From NCBI RefSeq assembly GCF_033807575.1, contig NC_084720.1:16809570-16873569 (forward strand): a DNA stretch of 64,000 nucleotides, given 5' to 3'. Within the stretch, counting starts at the first letter, position 1, and every line of letters begins with the position of its first letter. This DNA comes from Cydia pomonella (taxonomy: Eukaryota; Arthropoda; Insecta; Lepidoptera; Tortricidae). Shown piece after piece: positions 21,460-33,060 of the stretch. The notes beneath the pieces were generated by a model. That model did not search any database and was not told where the DNA came from. It saw only the letters and a list, made by a program, of their open reading frames with translations. Position numbers and translations under genes: made by a program.

Positions 21460-22014
21460 TGTGCCACCAGAGGGCCTCACAATTTTTTTAAATCTTTTTA
21501 TTGTTACTTAGTGCAAAACGCCTTTTTGATGCTGATGTTACCACTATGGGACCTAGTCCAAATATCCTTATTGATAGATGTCAAAAAGTGACAAGTAACA
21601 CTTTGCAAAAAAAAGTTCAAATTATTTTTGAGTTACAGTTTTACAAATAGCGTTTATATTTTATGTACAAATACAACCAAAAATACGAAAAAAAAAACTA
21701 TTACTAGTGAAATTGACCTAAACTAATATATAGTAAACACCCCTATAATGGAACAGGCACCAGTAATGGGATGGAGTGGACAAATCCTGTAAAACAAGTT
21801 TTACCATCAGTTTTAAACGGCAACATTTTACCATAAACAAGAGCCAAAGAGCTGCTTAAGTTTAATTTTTGACTGGAGCAAAAAAAAGCATAGTTTTAAT
21901 TGGTTATTAATATTGAAACCAATTGCAGTAGCTTTAATTAAATACATAAAAAACATAAAGGAACTTTTAAAGAAGGAAAATAAACTCCATATACCAAAAT
22001 TTACCGACAAATAA
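21460..22014. other. No gene seen
   Basis: AT-rich, no recognised motif. Confidence 0.5.
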
Positions 22015-22270
22015 CCATAAATAGGTGGCGCTACAATACCCAGAATACTTGAGGAAAAAATCTAATCATAGACAGCGCACTTCACTCCGTCAATAACGCC
22101 AAGGTTCTTAGCTACTCTAGCGCTACTCTGGAGAGATTTGGAACTATTATTTATAGCTGACAGCTGGACACTTTTGCAACAGTTCTGCCTAAGGAGATTT
22201 TGTTCCTTGCCTCTGCCTTTCATATTTTAAAGCATAAAGCGGTTGACATTATACAGACGTCGGTGAACTA
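22015..22270. repeat. Dispersed repeat
   Basis: GGTGGCGCTACAATACCCAG, TTGGAACTATTATTTATAGC and TTGTTCCTTGCCTCTGCC, recalled as a high-copy lepidopteran repeat. Confidence 0.5.
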
Positions 22271-22639
22271 TCAAAAATACTCAAAATTTTCTATTCGGTA
22301 AGTTTCTTTTTGTTTTATCAAGAATGTGGAGCCCAGGTGGAGCCCGTTTAGACCATAAGTTGTCCTGCGAGGTGGTAGAAGAAAATTCACAATTCAACGA
22401 AAAATTTGTGAATTAGAATTCGTTTTAATTGAATTTAAGGCTGCGTATTGTGTAATATTAATTAAGTTACGGAATCAATTAGTCGGAGTATATTGGATCA
22501 CGTAACTTTCATTAATTAACCGAAATATTGTTTTCTGAGGAAAGTTGGCTTTTCATCGGACTGTTATTGTAAGCTTTCATTTTTAGTCAGGAAATGATGG
22601 AAATATTTTCTAGAAAATTGAAGTTATATAAGCGCACAT

Positions 22640-22905
22640 GTTCTATTTAAGGAACTAAGCAAAAAGCTCTTCGATACTACCGGTGAACAGAGAGCTTGCA
22701 GCTTTCTCTCGCGGAACGTAAGCTGCCAGCATCTTTGGAACAATGTCGCGGGGGGCTCATTTTGATGTATTTTAATTTAGATTCATTTTTAATTTGATTA
22801 TATGTAGTTTTATATATGTATACGTAAAGTATTTGCTGTGATAAGTGTTAATTGCTGTTATGTATTTTATGAATAAAACCAATGTATATGACTAGGTACA
22901 TAATG
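22640..22905 (+). pseudogene. LINE 3' end (Jockey-type C-terminus)
   Basis: Decayed C-terminal codons around 22660-22760 (TGEQRACSF, then in a shifted frame AASIFGTM) match the last residues found in many Jockey-like ORFs. An AT-rich UTR follows, with AATAAA near 22873. It is related to the fragment at 24745-25440. Confidence 0.55.
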
Positions 22906-23560
22906 CACACCTGTTTAGTTTCATAATATATTTAATCCTGAAATTCCTGAAGGTTTCATGAAAATATTTACTTTATTGTTGTGATATTTGTAGCAAAGAA
23001 AAACGTGTTGTATTTGTATTTTATTTATTTGCATAATCAGGTACATTACAATACACAGGTGTTATTTGTAAAGTAGCACGTACAGGGCACCCTGTCAGGA
23101 CATTGCAAAATTCTTAAATACTAAGTTAATTGAGTAACAGTATTATTATATCATGCATGAAGGGATTTTTTTCCAAACAATCTTATTGTTGTGAAGGGTC
23201 ATATCATTGTGAAAATTATGTCAATTTGATAGAAATGTCTGTGTGTGTTTTTTTATGACAACTTACCAATACAAGTCGTCGCTTTCCAATTAAAATATAT
23301 ATTGAATGAATGAATGATGCTTTTATTCGAAACACACATACACAACAACATTAAAATAGACTTTTCCTACTCCTCTACTGTTATCTGTCATTTATGCATT
23401 CATTAACACGAATATAAGAACATACATAAAAGATTTCAAGAAAAGTCTATATTGTCTATTCCTCATAAAAGCTCTTGTGCTTTTATACGCTATAACGTTA
23501 CTGCGATTAATGGCTACCAACCTAACAAAACCAAAACGAATACAGTTTTAAACTACGTGC
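22906..23560. other. No gene seen
   Basis: Contains a repeat-like patch with GCACGTACAGGGCACCCTGT (about 23067) and a GAATGAATGAATG microsatellite (about 23303). Confidence 0.5.
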
Positions 23561-23629
23561 ATTGATGCCAACTTACAAAATATTCATTTGGTTGCATAGT
23601 AAAAATAATGACTTCATAAGTCAGAAACA

Positions 23630-23740
23630 CGCATGTGACACCCGTAATATAGCAACACCCATAGACTACGAAGACCGCTTAGCGTTGCTTGTTAGTCTCC
23701 GTAGGCTACGGTGGCCAAAATTGAGAAAAAACTGTCCAAA
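23630..23740. repeat. Dispersed repeat, weak foldback
   Basis: CATAGACTACGAAGACCGCT opposite AGTCTCCGTAGGCTACGG. Open frame 23562-23747 covers it. Confidence 0.4.
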
Positions 23741-23771
23741 AAATTAATTTAGCAAGTAGCAAGTACCAGGG

Positions 23772-23846
23772 CCTCATGAGTTACGAGGAGGTGTCGCCGC
23801 CGACCGGCCGGCCGCGGCCCGGGGCGGGCCGGGCGCGTAACAAGGT
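23772..23846 (+). other. Candidate GC-rich coding exon
   Basis: A roughly 75-bp island of very high GC content. From an ATG at 23777 a frame of 23 codons reads into AACAAG|GTATGC, a plausible donor. Third codon positions are almost all G or C. A possible but weak acceptor (GTACCAG) lies just upstream. The product is Pro/Arg/Gly-rich and not recognised. It might be a small first coding exon or a chance CpG patch next to repeat DNA. Confidence 0.3.
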
Positions 23847-23849
23847 ATG

Positions 23850-24477
23850 CTCGCGCGTCTTGGCTATATACTTTTGCTGTAATTTGTTTACCTAAATTAA
23901 AATTTATTTTTGTGGACTCGCAGGAAAAATATTGTATGCAACGTTGTATAAGTAGGTCAAAAAATTCTCTTGGCGTATTCCTTTACAATGTTCGCCTACG
24001 CCTTCGGCTCCGGCTCACATTGTAATTCACGCCACTCGCCTTTTTTGACCCTTCTTATACAACTGTTGCATAAAATACTATAAATCTAGATAAAGTAGAA
24101 GTTACAGTGCTGCGGGTGGTTGCAGAAAAGGATTGTATTATTTCCTATCTGGAGTTGATTATAATTTAGATATTTGTGATTTTTTATTGAAGTTATAATC
24201 AAAACTACCTCCTCATCTTGTTGTAATGAACTAGATTGATTGGCTCAAAGTAATAGTGTTCAAAACCTTTGACTCGTTGTAACGCATAAGTTTATAAATT
24301 TTACAGCGAGGCGTCACAGTTCTGCGAAAGGACTAAAGTATTTTAATAATAACAATTAGGTACCTATGTGTAAGCGATGTAAACACTTTTGAGCACGATT
24401 AATCATAGGTAGATATGGACGTGGCGTGAGATTTTGCTTGTCCCTCCACTATACATATATATCACTAGCTATTTTAT
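23850..24477. other. No gene seen
   Basis: AT-rich except for CG-rich spots just after 23850 and near 24000; no recognised motif. Confidence 0.5.
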
Positions 24478-24710
24478 TCAATTCAATGTTTTATTTCAGG
24501 CTTGAAGCCCATAGGTATTATGTTAGTAATACAATGTATGTACTTATGAAACTTAATGTTACTAAATTACAATAAATTAAATCTAACTAAATAAATAGCT
24601 CTGCACGTACGCATCAAGTGCTTAATGCGTATGCAGCGCTTTCCAGCGGGCCAGCATAGGGCTGTCCCAGCGACGCACCAACGCCCAACGCGTTTAAAAT
24701 CCCGTTTACT
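24478..24710 (-). repeat. Probable LINE 3' end, reverse orientation
   Basis: Minus strand: GGGCTTCAAGCCTGAAATAA then AACATTGAATTGAATAAAAT tail; upstream CGTTGGGCGTTGGTGCG. No protein motif. Confidence 0.4.
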
Positions 24711-24744
24711 ATATTAATATACCCCCGTTTTTTATACTATAATT

Positions 24745-25440
24745 AAATTGTGGGATCCTAAAGAGGTTACGCTAATAAAGGATTTATCAAAAAGGATAGG
24801 AGACGTCACTGACGATCGTAGAGCTGGGGACCGATTTTTGAATTTCAAGCGCTCGATTTCGTCACTCGAAAATCTGTGGAAAACGGCGAAATGCTATTTT
24901 TTAAATACGAGCGATAGAAATTGGGAATCGAGTGGTATTTACCACTCGTTTTCAATTCCAGTAGGACAATGAAACCTAATTTCGTATGCCCTTGGGTACG
25001 ACATAGTGAAACAAGCAAATGTATAACCATCATATGCAATATCATGTTGTATACACCTATGTTCGACGAATAAAGTATTTGTATTTGTATTTATTTGAAT
25101 TTAAATGCCTAGTAGTAGAGATATTATTGTGACAAAATACACGAAATCGAGTGGTTGAAATTAAAAAATCGGCCCCCTGGCAGCTTCCACGCTCAAAGAA
25201 TTAGTATTGCGATGCGATACAGCGAGGAAATACTGCCAGCATTTATGGCACCATGCGGCAGAGGAATTGCTTTTAATAATTAATTATAAGATTATTTTAA
25301 TTTATTTTTAGATTTAGGTTTTGAGTTTTATAGGACAGTTATTTAAAACTGTTAATTGCTATTTCAGTAAACGGGTGTTAGTAAAAGGTTAAGTAATATA
25401 TTGATGGTCATTGAAAATAAATGAAGCCTACTTTAACCTT
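24745..25440 (+). pseudogene. LINE C-terminal fragment interrupted by a MITE
   Basis: Codons at 24748-24826 (DLSKRIGDVT, DDRRAG) match the end of Jockey-type ORF2. The frame breaks at 24827 and resumes at 25177. If one 3-bp CTG copy and the 350-bp insert are left out, the frame runs on into an AQRISIA motif, typical of these proteins. The rest is 3' UTR with further decay to about 25440. Confidence 0.65.
24827..25176. mobile_element. MITE inserted in a LINE, 3-bp CTG target duplication
   Basis: 350 bp with terminal inverted repeats GGGACCGATTTTTGAATTTC and its near complement ending ATCGGCCCC. CTG flanks both sides (24824-24826 and 25177-25179). A 3-bp duplication fits PIF/Harbinger-like elements, but the class is inference. 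A second, truncated copy of the left end lies at about 40117-40185. Confidence 0.75.
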
Positions 25441-26045
25441 TTCAGGTTTTGGTTTATCTTTGCCCTTGCAAATGTAGTTTAGTTTCTGTGTGATTCTTTT
25501 CATTGCATTTTCCCTTGATTAAAATGTGTAAAATTTCAATATAAAATTGCAACTTTGGGTAAACTCACTCTTAAATGCGACATAAAAGTACTCTAAACTC
25601 GGTCCCGTTATCAGCGTGTTTTAAATGAATATAAAAAATAAAAGTATTCTCTATTCATAATCATGATTTCATAATTGCCATGACTACGCTATACCTACCC
25701 TAATAAACGAGTATTCTATCTATTGGGTCTATTGAAATGCTTGGAATGCGTACAGGTAAAGCTTCGGTTCAATCTTGCTAGCTTTTCGTGGTGCGGCGCG
25801 TGCGCTGCTCCGCCGCGCCGGCTGATGCAACAGTAGCTGCGTATGACTCTAGCCAGCCGATTACGGGAGCGAGCGAGCGATCGGTTTTCCAAATATCAGA
25901 TTCAATGCCATGGGAGAACATGACCAATAAAATTGATAGCTAGTAAAGGTACGAGTATTGCGGGGTAGGGAGTAATATATGTATGCGATATTTGGATTTC
26001 TTTTAACTTATGTGCCAACAGGTTATTATTTAGTAATAGTTATTT
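25440..26045. other. No gene seen; CpG patch
   Basis: About 25790-25885 is rich in CpG (GCGGCGCGTGCGCTGCTCCG, GAGCGAGCGAGCGATCGG) and one plus frame is open for about 55 codons. It may be a promoter, but no TATA, start or splice signal is convincing. Confidence 0.4.
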
Positions 26046-26413
26046 GTTTTCCAAGGGTGCAAAATTGTTGTTTAACCGCTCGTATTAATATTGATAACCA
26101 AGCAAGCGAAAGATTCCGAAATTCGAGGCACGTGGGTTAAACAAACTTTGCCTCTGAATGAAACACAACATTTTTCACCACACCAACGCGAGGAAAATTG
26201 TAGATATGTAATACCAAAAAAAACAAATCCTAATGAACGTAATAAAAATGTATCGTTCAAATTCATAATTTAGAAGTTAATTTCACCAGCTAACATAAGG
26301 AAACAACTCAAAATTTGCATCTGATTACTTTGTCCCACATGTGGATAAAATGCAAATTTCTTATTAGTTTCTGAACAATCAAGAGGGCTTTTACCAGTTG
26401 GTGTGGTAATAAT
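26046..26413 (+). repeat. Dispersed repeat pair, copy 2
   Basis: Homologous to 17517-17917 over its length, with about 35 bp missing after GAAATTCGAG. Two opposed open frames here (26091-26273, 26266-26072) are repeat-derived. Confidence 0.7.
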
Positions 26414-26469
26414 TATTTTACAGTACACATGGTGCTACTTTACCGGGTGCGGTAAGTAGCATAGAGTAT

Positions 26470-27830
26470 ATTGAATAGTAGGGTACTAGGTATATACGCA
26501 CAAGCAACTTGCGAATCGGATGCAGTGTGCCATGCGCCTTAGGTATCTATAAAATGCAAGCTGATTTTGGCATTTCCTGTTACTATTAATAAAGAAGTTT
26601 GGGTTTATGACGTGAAACGATGCATTTGATGTGATATCTATATTCATAAGCAATGAAAAGGTGACTTTTTATACCATTTATTGCTTTGAGTGCATACGAG
26701 AAAATGAGGTGAAAGAATAACTTTTCCCTTTTACGCTTATATAAGACCATACCTAACATTATGTACCTAAGTATAAGTTATTGATATTACTGTTTAATAT
26801 AAGCAGCAAAAAATACTAATAAATTTAAATATAAATATGAGTTAAATAAACTATCCAAGTATCCACCTACTGGAATAACTCTTTCCGAGTCGCTCTCAGT
26901 CGGCGCAAACTCGCAAAGATTATCAAATTGTTAGCAATATTTTTATCTCTGTTTTTTGTAAGTCCATCTATTTGTTATTTATCAGCGGTTTGTAGGTACA
27001 TATATATGTTTGAGTTACTTTTCTTCCGTATAAGATACACGTGTTATAACAATTTGAGAGATTTTTCCAGATAATAAAGAAATGACGTCACTGTTTAAAA
27101 TAACACTACTGATTTTCGCTAGTCAACTATTAGTATCATAATATTACGCCATATTCCTTTATCACATCTTATATTACAAACATTCCAAATCTTTTTAAAA
27201 CATTTCCTCATTGTGAACTAACACAATTGTCAAATAATGTAATATCAATGTTTTTTAAACTAGTTTAAGAATAAATGGTACCTAAGGATAATTAAAATGT
27301 GTATACCTTTATGTTTATTTTGTTCCTTTTTTAACTTTACAAATTTTCCGCTTTGAAATTTTTTGAAATATATTTTTAGAAATCGGAAAATTATGAATAA
27401 ATAAACCTTTCATAAGTGCTATTTATAAAGCAGAAAAAAAAATTAAACATTGTCAAAAAATTCAATCACTTTTATTACTGTCAATTTTTGGGGCATAATA
27501 GAAGTTAGTCGCAATGTTAATTGAAAACTTTAGTACCTAATTAAATCATATGAATATCTTTTAATGCATGTTGCACCGACGTCAGATAAATGCGCTGTTG
27601 TCCATTTCCTGTTATTTTCCGTAGATTAAAATCGGGGAACTCCGAAGTTTTGACGCAGTTCACCTAAGAGGGTCCCATTATAAAAAAAAGATCGTTTTAA
27701 GTAAAAACTTATAACAAAAAACTCTTAACGTCAACAATAAACTTAATTTAATACTCCCGAAAACTACGTCAGGGCCAATTACGAGCAAGTCAAAACAATC
27801 AATTAGGTACTAGTGGGATATTTTAGGGTT
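26470..27830. other. No gene seen
   Basis: The longest quiet stretch, AT-rich and without recognised repeats. Confidence 0.5.
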
Positions 27831-27833
27831 CCG

Positions 27834-28881
27834 TAGTCAATGTCCAATGTCCGTCCGTCTTACGGTTGCCACCCGTACTATAATATATAGTATCGTACTA
27901 TATTTTAGTCAATTGTAGTATATATTATACAAACATACAAATAAATATAGTAAGAAAATAAGTTTTTGGCAAAAATTTCATTTTTGGAACAAGCTTTTAT
28001 CGCTGACTGAACTTTTCTTTTCACAGGCAACTAATACTCATCGAGCAAATTCTAAAAACCCCAAACACAATAAGGTTGCGTTGTTTTATCACAGAGTTCC
28101 TATGTCCACCTCTTATCTCTATCATCAGATCAGCTCGATAGTACCATGTCATGTCAATGGTACATTGTCACCCGACTTACATATGTATGCAAATTTTCAG
28201 CTCAATCGGAAACCGGGAAGTGGATCAAATTTAACTTGCAACATTTGATTACAAACAGACAACGGTCAGGTGAAAGTAAATAAAAGCTTGTAATAAACAT
28301 ACTATATTTTCATTACTAAAGAAAGGGGTGTACAAATGTCAACGATATTGCATAGTATGTGCCTTCGCCGCAATTCGCTTCAAATCGGTATCCTCTTATT
28401 TTCCATTTTGCAGTAACTACAACTTTTTTTTTTCAATGTTTTGGCAAAATACTATTTTTCGGTAGAAAAAAGGGGGCATGGCAACCCTAATAGTTATTGC
28501 TAGAAAGCTGTAATTTGGTATGGATACATAAATCAAAACGGTAAAATAAAAACTACAAAAAAAATTGCATACCTGTGATACAAAATGCTTTTTTTTTCGC
28601 TTTAACCCAATACTGCAAGTATCGCTGGGTAGGTATTTCAAAACGAATAAGGATATCCAACAACCATCTTTGATAAAGTGAATATTTTGGGAAATAATCG
28701 CACCAGGGCTGTATCTCACGAACCGTGATAGTATTTCTGTTGCCGCTATAACAACAAATACCAAAAACAGAATAATATAAATATTTAAGGGGCTCCTATA
28801 CAACAAACATATTGTTTTTGCCGTTTTTATTAATAATGGTACGGGACCCTTCGTGCGCGAGTCCGACTCGCACTTGCCCGG
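27834..28881 (-). mobile_element. CCGGCCAAG...GGAACCC element, interrupted
   Basis: Minus strand from CCGGGCAAGTGCGAGTCGG (28881) to GACTACGGAACCC (27834). It is interrupted by a copy of another repeat at 28015-28292 and flanking AT-rich DNA. The 129-codon open frame 28806-28417 lies entirely in it and is not a gene. A short end fragment of the same family is at 29027-29068 (-). Confidence 0.7.
28015..28292 (-). repeat. Dispersed repeat (CTTTTATTTAACTTG family)
   Basis: Reverse copy: TATCACAGAGTTCCTATG, ATCGGAAACCGGGAAGTGG and AATAAAAGCTTGTAAT. It sits within the element at 27834-28881. Confidence 0.7.
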
Positions 28882-29164
28882 TTTTTCAGTTATTGTAAAA
28901 GCCTTCTCTTTTTAGTAAAAAGACGGACAAAGCGCTGCGAAGGTAAGTTCCTTATGCGTGTAATATACATGATACTTAACAGAATGCCAGAATGTTTAGC
29001 CTATTTTAACAGAATGGTCTTTAACAGCGGAACCCTAAACTGAGCATGGCCCGACATGCTCTTGACCGATTTTTTATTTTTTGACAGATGAATATTGTAT
29101 TTGTTGTTGCCTTAAGAATTCCTACATTAAGTTGGTACCTTAACTTTATATTTTCCTACCTACC

Positions 29165-29372
29165 TAAAGATAAAGATAGTTTATTTTCCAAGTAGGCATA
29201 TAACAATGCGCTTATGGATTTCAAATAAAGTTACGCCGGCTCTAATCCTACACCTCTGACTCGAGAATTAAATTAGTAATCCCTCAATTGGAGGAGGGTA
29301 TCCCAATATGGACCGGCAAGAAACTCGGTGGGACACATCTTTTCAAAACATTACATCTTATAACTAACATGC
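29165..29372 (-). repeat. LINE-related dispersed repeat
   Basis: Minus strand: AGATGTGTCCCACCGAGTTT, CTTGCCGGTCCATATTGGGA and TTACGCATAAG-like tail. Recognised only as a common lepidopteran pattern. Confidence 0.45.
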
Positions 29373-29689
29373 ATTAAATAAATAAAAATACACTTTAAAT
29401 TAATATGGAATTTATATACCTATAAGTAAGAGTTTAAAGTCCTACGACTGAAGATAAAGGTAGCGTCACACTTATATATTATTATGTCACCGTCATCTAA
29501 TCTGTTTGAATCTCGACGGCGTCACAATATTATCAACACCATTCTTATCAACTTATCACTTATCAGATTGAGCGTGTTTGCGGAAGATAACGCCGCATTT
29601 TTAACAAATCTACTCAAACAAGCGTTCTCAGAATTATGTCGAAAATGACAATGTCAATGTTAAATTAAAACTATATTTATAGTAAAGGG

Positions 29690-29803
29690 GCCCACTGATT
29701 ACCAGTTCGCCGGACGATATCGGCCTGTCAGTTATTCGCGATTGCCAGCTTTTGCGAATAACTGACAGGCCGATATCGTCCGGCGAACTGGTAATCAGTG
29801 GGC
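29690..29803. mobile_element. Foldback MITE with perfect 50-bp arms
   Basis: Arms 29690-29739 and 29754-29803 are exact reverse complements, starting GCCCACTGATTACCAGTTCG, around a 14-bp loop. The lack of any mismatch suggests a young or gene-converted insertion. The 113-codon open frame 29975-29634 crosses it. Confidence 0.8.
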
Positions 29804-30189
29804 TGCTTAAGGAAAGGCAAAATGGCAGGGGAGGTAGGGGTAACACGCTACACGCGGTACCCTTGTTAAATAGTGAGGGATTATAAATACCGAAATAAAT
29901 AAATATAGGAAAATTTACACAGATTACACCTAGCTCCCACAGTAAGCTCAGTAGAGCTCGTGTTATGGGTACCAAACGACGAGATATATATATATATTGT
30001 AGTTATAGTTTTTTTATTGGGTAAAGGTAAGCATTTGACCACAATCTCACCTGATGGTAATAAGGGCCGATGCAGTCTAGGATGGAACATTGAACATTAC
30101 CTAAAAGATGAGATTTAAGTTTAAGGTTCTGTTTTCTTTTGTTTTAGTATAAGTTAAAATTTTACTTGAATTTTACTGTAATGTGTTGA

Positions 30190-30356
30190 ATGTGATATTT
30201 ATATGTAAATACTTATACATAGAAAACATTCATAATTTAGAAACACATGTGTGTGACAATATAAATAAATGCTCTGACAAGGCTTCGAACCCGGGACCTT
30301 CTGCTTCGTAGGGCTGTCGTAGGGTCACTAGCGACTAGGCTAGGCCGTCACGAAGA
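30190..30356 (-). mobile_element. tRNA-headed SINE, family 1
   Basis: Minus strand: GACGGCCTAGCCTAGTCGC, GGTCCCGGGTTCGAAGCC and the GCATTTATTTATATTGTCAC region, then ATGTTTTCTATGTATAAG. More diverged and longer than the copy at 1436. Confidence 0.75.
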
Positions 30357-30450
30357 CTTATGCGGAAAAGAAGAAAAGCAGCTATATCATTAATAAAGTG
30401 CCAAATTAAATCCACACTTTATCAGGACTGATATCGGGCCCGAAAAAGAG

Positions 30451-30625
30451 TATTCTTCCGTTTCACCAAATATCAGCACATGGTTTACAATATTTGAAAT
30501 ATAAAAAAATGGTTCATATGTAAAAATATCAAACATTGAACATTTTTGGCAATTAGAGACAAAGTATTTTTAACATTTAAAATATTGTTAACGATGTGCT
30601 GATATTCCGCGAAACGGAAAACAAT
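30451..30625. mobile_element. Foldback MITE (TCCGTTTC..ATATCAGCACAT)
   Basis: Arms TATTCTTCCGTTTCACCAAA and the complement ending GCGAAACGGAAAACAA, about 50 bp each. Confidence 0.7.
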
Positions 30626-30659
30626 TATCAGATTTTAATGTTTACGTCTTAAAATGATA

Positions 30660-31144
30660 ATTGCTAGGAAACAGTGTTTAATAACTGTTTTACTGACTTC
30701 TTGTGTTTACGATTTCAAATATGTTGTATTTTTTGAGCTTTGGTTTAGTTTTCATACATAATACGTTTGCATAAGATAATCTCCATTGCTTCCTAAAATA
30801 TCGTGCCTCTGACTTTAACATTCATTAACCCCCGTAGGCACGCGTGCATCGGGACACGTAGGCCCTATAAAACTTGTCAGCCAGACAGTTACGAAGTACC
30901 ATATGGTGTGGACACCTTGCGGGCAGTCAATGGCAGCATCAGGCCTTTATAACTCCTGTTTAGCCTTTTGACTAAATAAAAGTTATGACGTGTTTTACTG
31001 GTATTATAAAATCCAACAGACTTTAGCAATCGTAAATGTAGCATGTGAGATGGGCGTGAAGACACAGGGCGTCTACATAGATTCAGTTTTACCTTTTAAC
31101 TCATAAATTGCGGAAATATTTAAATTTCATGTGTAGACAGTTGG
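30660..31144 (+). other. No clear gene; weak TATA signal
   Basis: CCTATAAAACTTGTCAGCC at about 30864 is followed by a 22-codon frame (ATG near 30903) and AATAAA at about 30975. It resembles a miniature transcription unit but could be chance. Confidence 0.4.
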
Positions 31145-31350
31145 GGGAAACTTCAGCATTTGGGCGTTCTCGGTTCAGCATTGCTACGAGCAATTATTAG
31201 AGTTGGCAAAACACAGATATTAAAATGACTTGAATTTTGACAACCCTAAATAGCCGAAAGAGATAGTGTATACATTAGAAAGGGACAACATGATTCGTGC
31301 ATGAATCGCTGTCAAACTTCGGTTATAGTACTATTATTGCCTGTGCCTAT
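31145..31350 (-). repeat. Dispersed repeat (TTGACAGCGATTCAGGGAC family)
   Basis: Reverse copy; GAGCAATTATTAGAGTTGGC, TAGAAAGGGACAACATGATT and GAATCGCTGTCAAACTTCGG. Confidence 0.75.
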
Positions 31351-31729
31351 TTGAAATTGCGGTAATATTGTACAGAATAGGGAGATAAAATCTACCCATA
31401 AAACTAATAATGTCGCGCCGCTATTAAGTGAATAAATGTATTCCTATTTCAGTAACAGAGACAATTCAAGATTTGTAAATGTATACAGGGTGGGCTCAAA
31501 CAACCTGAAAAAATTATATGTATAAAAAAAAAACAATATAGTATATTATACAGGCAGGGTCAAATGTATCTATTTTCTAATAACAAAAAGATCTATTCGA
31601 ATAAAGTAGTGTTGAATCCCTGAAAGCTTATTATAATTCTTTATCCCTTTACGTTGGTTGGCCTTACTTTAATCCATTGGAAAATCTCATAACGTTTAAA
31701 GAGGGAAGAATAGGTTTTTGAATCTAACT

Positions 31730-32014
31730 AAATAACGGTATTTTTCTATGAAATTCCATTTCGGGAAAAACGATTTCCACTAACTAAATCTTAACAAATC
31801 ACTTTGATTTTGATGTCGATCGCTTTAGCATAATATATTCTAGGTTTATAGGTTTCGCCTTTTTGATAATTTTTTTTTTTGCTATGCAAATTTTGAAAAA
31901 AAGGAAATCTATAAACCTAGTTTTTCATTGTGTCAATAACATACTAAAAAATCATGGAGAATCAAAAATATTTAGAAGTAGAAAAACGTTTTCTCATTTT
32001 GTATGGACGATCAC
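31730..32014 (+). repeat. Dispersed repeat, uninterrupted copy
   Basis: Shares AAATAACGGTA, CCACTAACTAAATCTTAAC and TTTGATTTTGATGTCGATCG with 40237-40730. At 31945-31951 it reads TAAAAAA without an insertion, where the other copy carries a 214-bp element. Confidence 0.7.
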
Positions 32015-32029
32015 TTTGGTATACTGTAC

Positions 32030-32290
32030 TGTGCGGTTCAAGAGGAATTTCTTCCCGCAGACGCTCCGGCTGTGGAATGAGCTCCCTACCGAGGTTTTTC
32101 CGAGGGTCTACAGTATGGGGTTTTTCAAGAAAGGAGTGTACAGGTTTTTAAAGGGTCGACAACGCGCATGTAACACATCTGGAGTTGCAGGCGTCCATAG
32201 GCTGCGGTGACTGCTTACCATCAGGCGGACCGTATGCTTGTTTGCCACCGTCGTGGTCAGTTACCAGTGACGTCGCTGGTACAAGTCCAT
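32030..32290 (+). pseudogene. LINE 3' end (LWNELPTEVFP tail)
   Basis: The frame to 32210 ends in LWNELPTEVFPRVYSMGFFKK and GRQRACNTSGVAGVH, a tail seen on many lepidopteran Jockey/CR1-like ORFs. The DNA then follows the common tail that ends GCTTGTTTGCCACC. It abuts another dispersed repeat (31730-32014) at its 5' side. Confidence 0.75.
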
Positions 32291-32311
32291 CGTGGGAATA
32301 CCCCACGTAGG

Positions 32312-32437
32312 TTAATCCTTTAACCGCCAAACACGTCAACTGACGCGCGGCTACAATGCAATATCAACCTTCGTACATTCCTATAAGGTTCAATATGGAG
32401 TACCGCGCTCGACACGCGTGGCGTTCAAAGGGTTAAT
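32312..32437. mobile_element. Foldback MITE (TTAACCCTTTGAACGCCA type)
   Basis: TTAATCCTTTAACCGCCAAA opposite GGCGTTCAAAGGGTTAAT. The inner segment pairs CAACCTTCGTACATTCCTAT with ATAAGGTTCAATATGGAGTA only partly. Confidence 0.65.
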
Positions 32438-32439
32438 TA

Positions 32440-33060
32440 GAACCGATTTTATCTGCTTTTAAAAAGGTCGTTAATGCAGTTTTTTCCTTGTATATATTTA
32501 GAATGTTTTCTTTTCAAACTGAATGCAATAAACATTTTAATATTAGCGAGGTGCTTTTATTGCCATCAGAAACCGCAAAAGCCTAAAGTTAAAGGAAACA
32601 TTTGAATGTCGAGTTAATTGTGACCAATATTTTTTTTAAATATAAACTTAATTTTACCTTCAAGAACAATTTAAAAAAATCCCAATTACTTTACAATAAT
32701 TAGGTATAAACTAGTTAGTCTGGGCGTCAAATACTCGAAAATGTTTAATCACAATTTCTGATGATTTCTCAATATGAACATAGGTCTAATTTTGCATTAT
32801 TATTTAATTAAATGCTAATAAAAAAATAAAGTCATTCCATACTTGTTGGCGACTGGCCGGCATGCGACCTCTTTTATTCATCTAGTTGTTTTTGTTATTC
32901 CATGTCATGTGTCAGTTCTGCCGTTGCCACTGATAGAATTGTGCCTAATATTTATTGTAATTATATTTATTAAAGTAATTAATTTCTTAATACGTGTTTC
33001 CATCATCTCATATCATTTTACACAGTCCACAGTCCACCGCTAGTTATCAATACTATTGTT
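32440..33060. other. No gene seen
   Basis: AT-rich. The 66-codon frame 32843-33043 is hydrophobic but has no recognised motif. Confidence 0.5.

Noticed and set aside
21274..21480. Minus-strand frames opposite the RTE remnant
   Set aside because: Shadows of the plus-strand LINE coding sequence, which has the recognisable motifs.
23828..23850. 18S rRNA 3' end (GTAACAAGGT)
   Set aside because: Only about ten bases match; the flanks do not fit rRNA.
28417..28806. 129-codon minus-strand open frame, hydrophobic
   Set aside because: It lies wholly inside a copy of the CCGGCCAAG...GGAACCC element; the same DNA in other copies is not open.
29634..29975. 113-codon minus-strand open frame
   Set aside because: It includes both arms of the perfect palindrome at 29690-29803.
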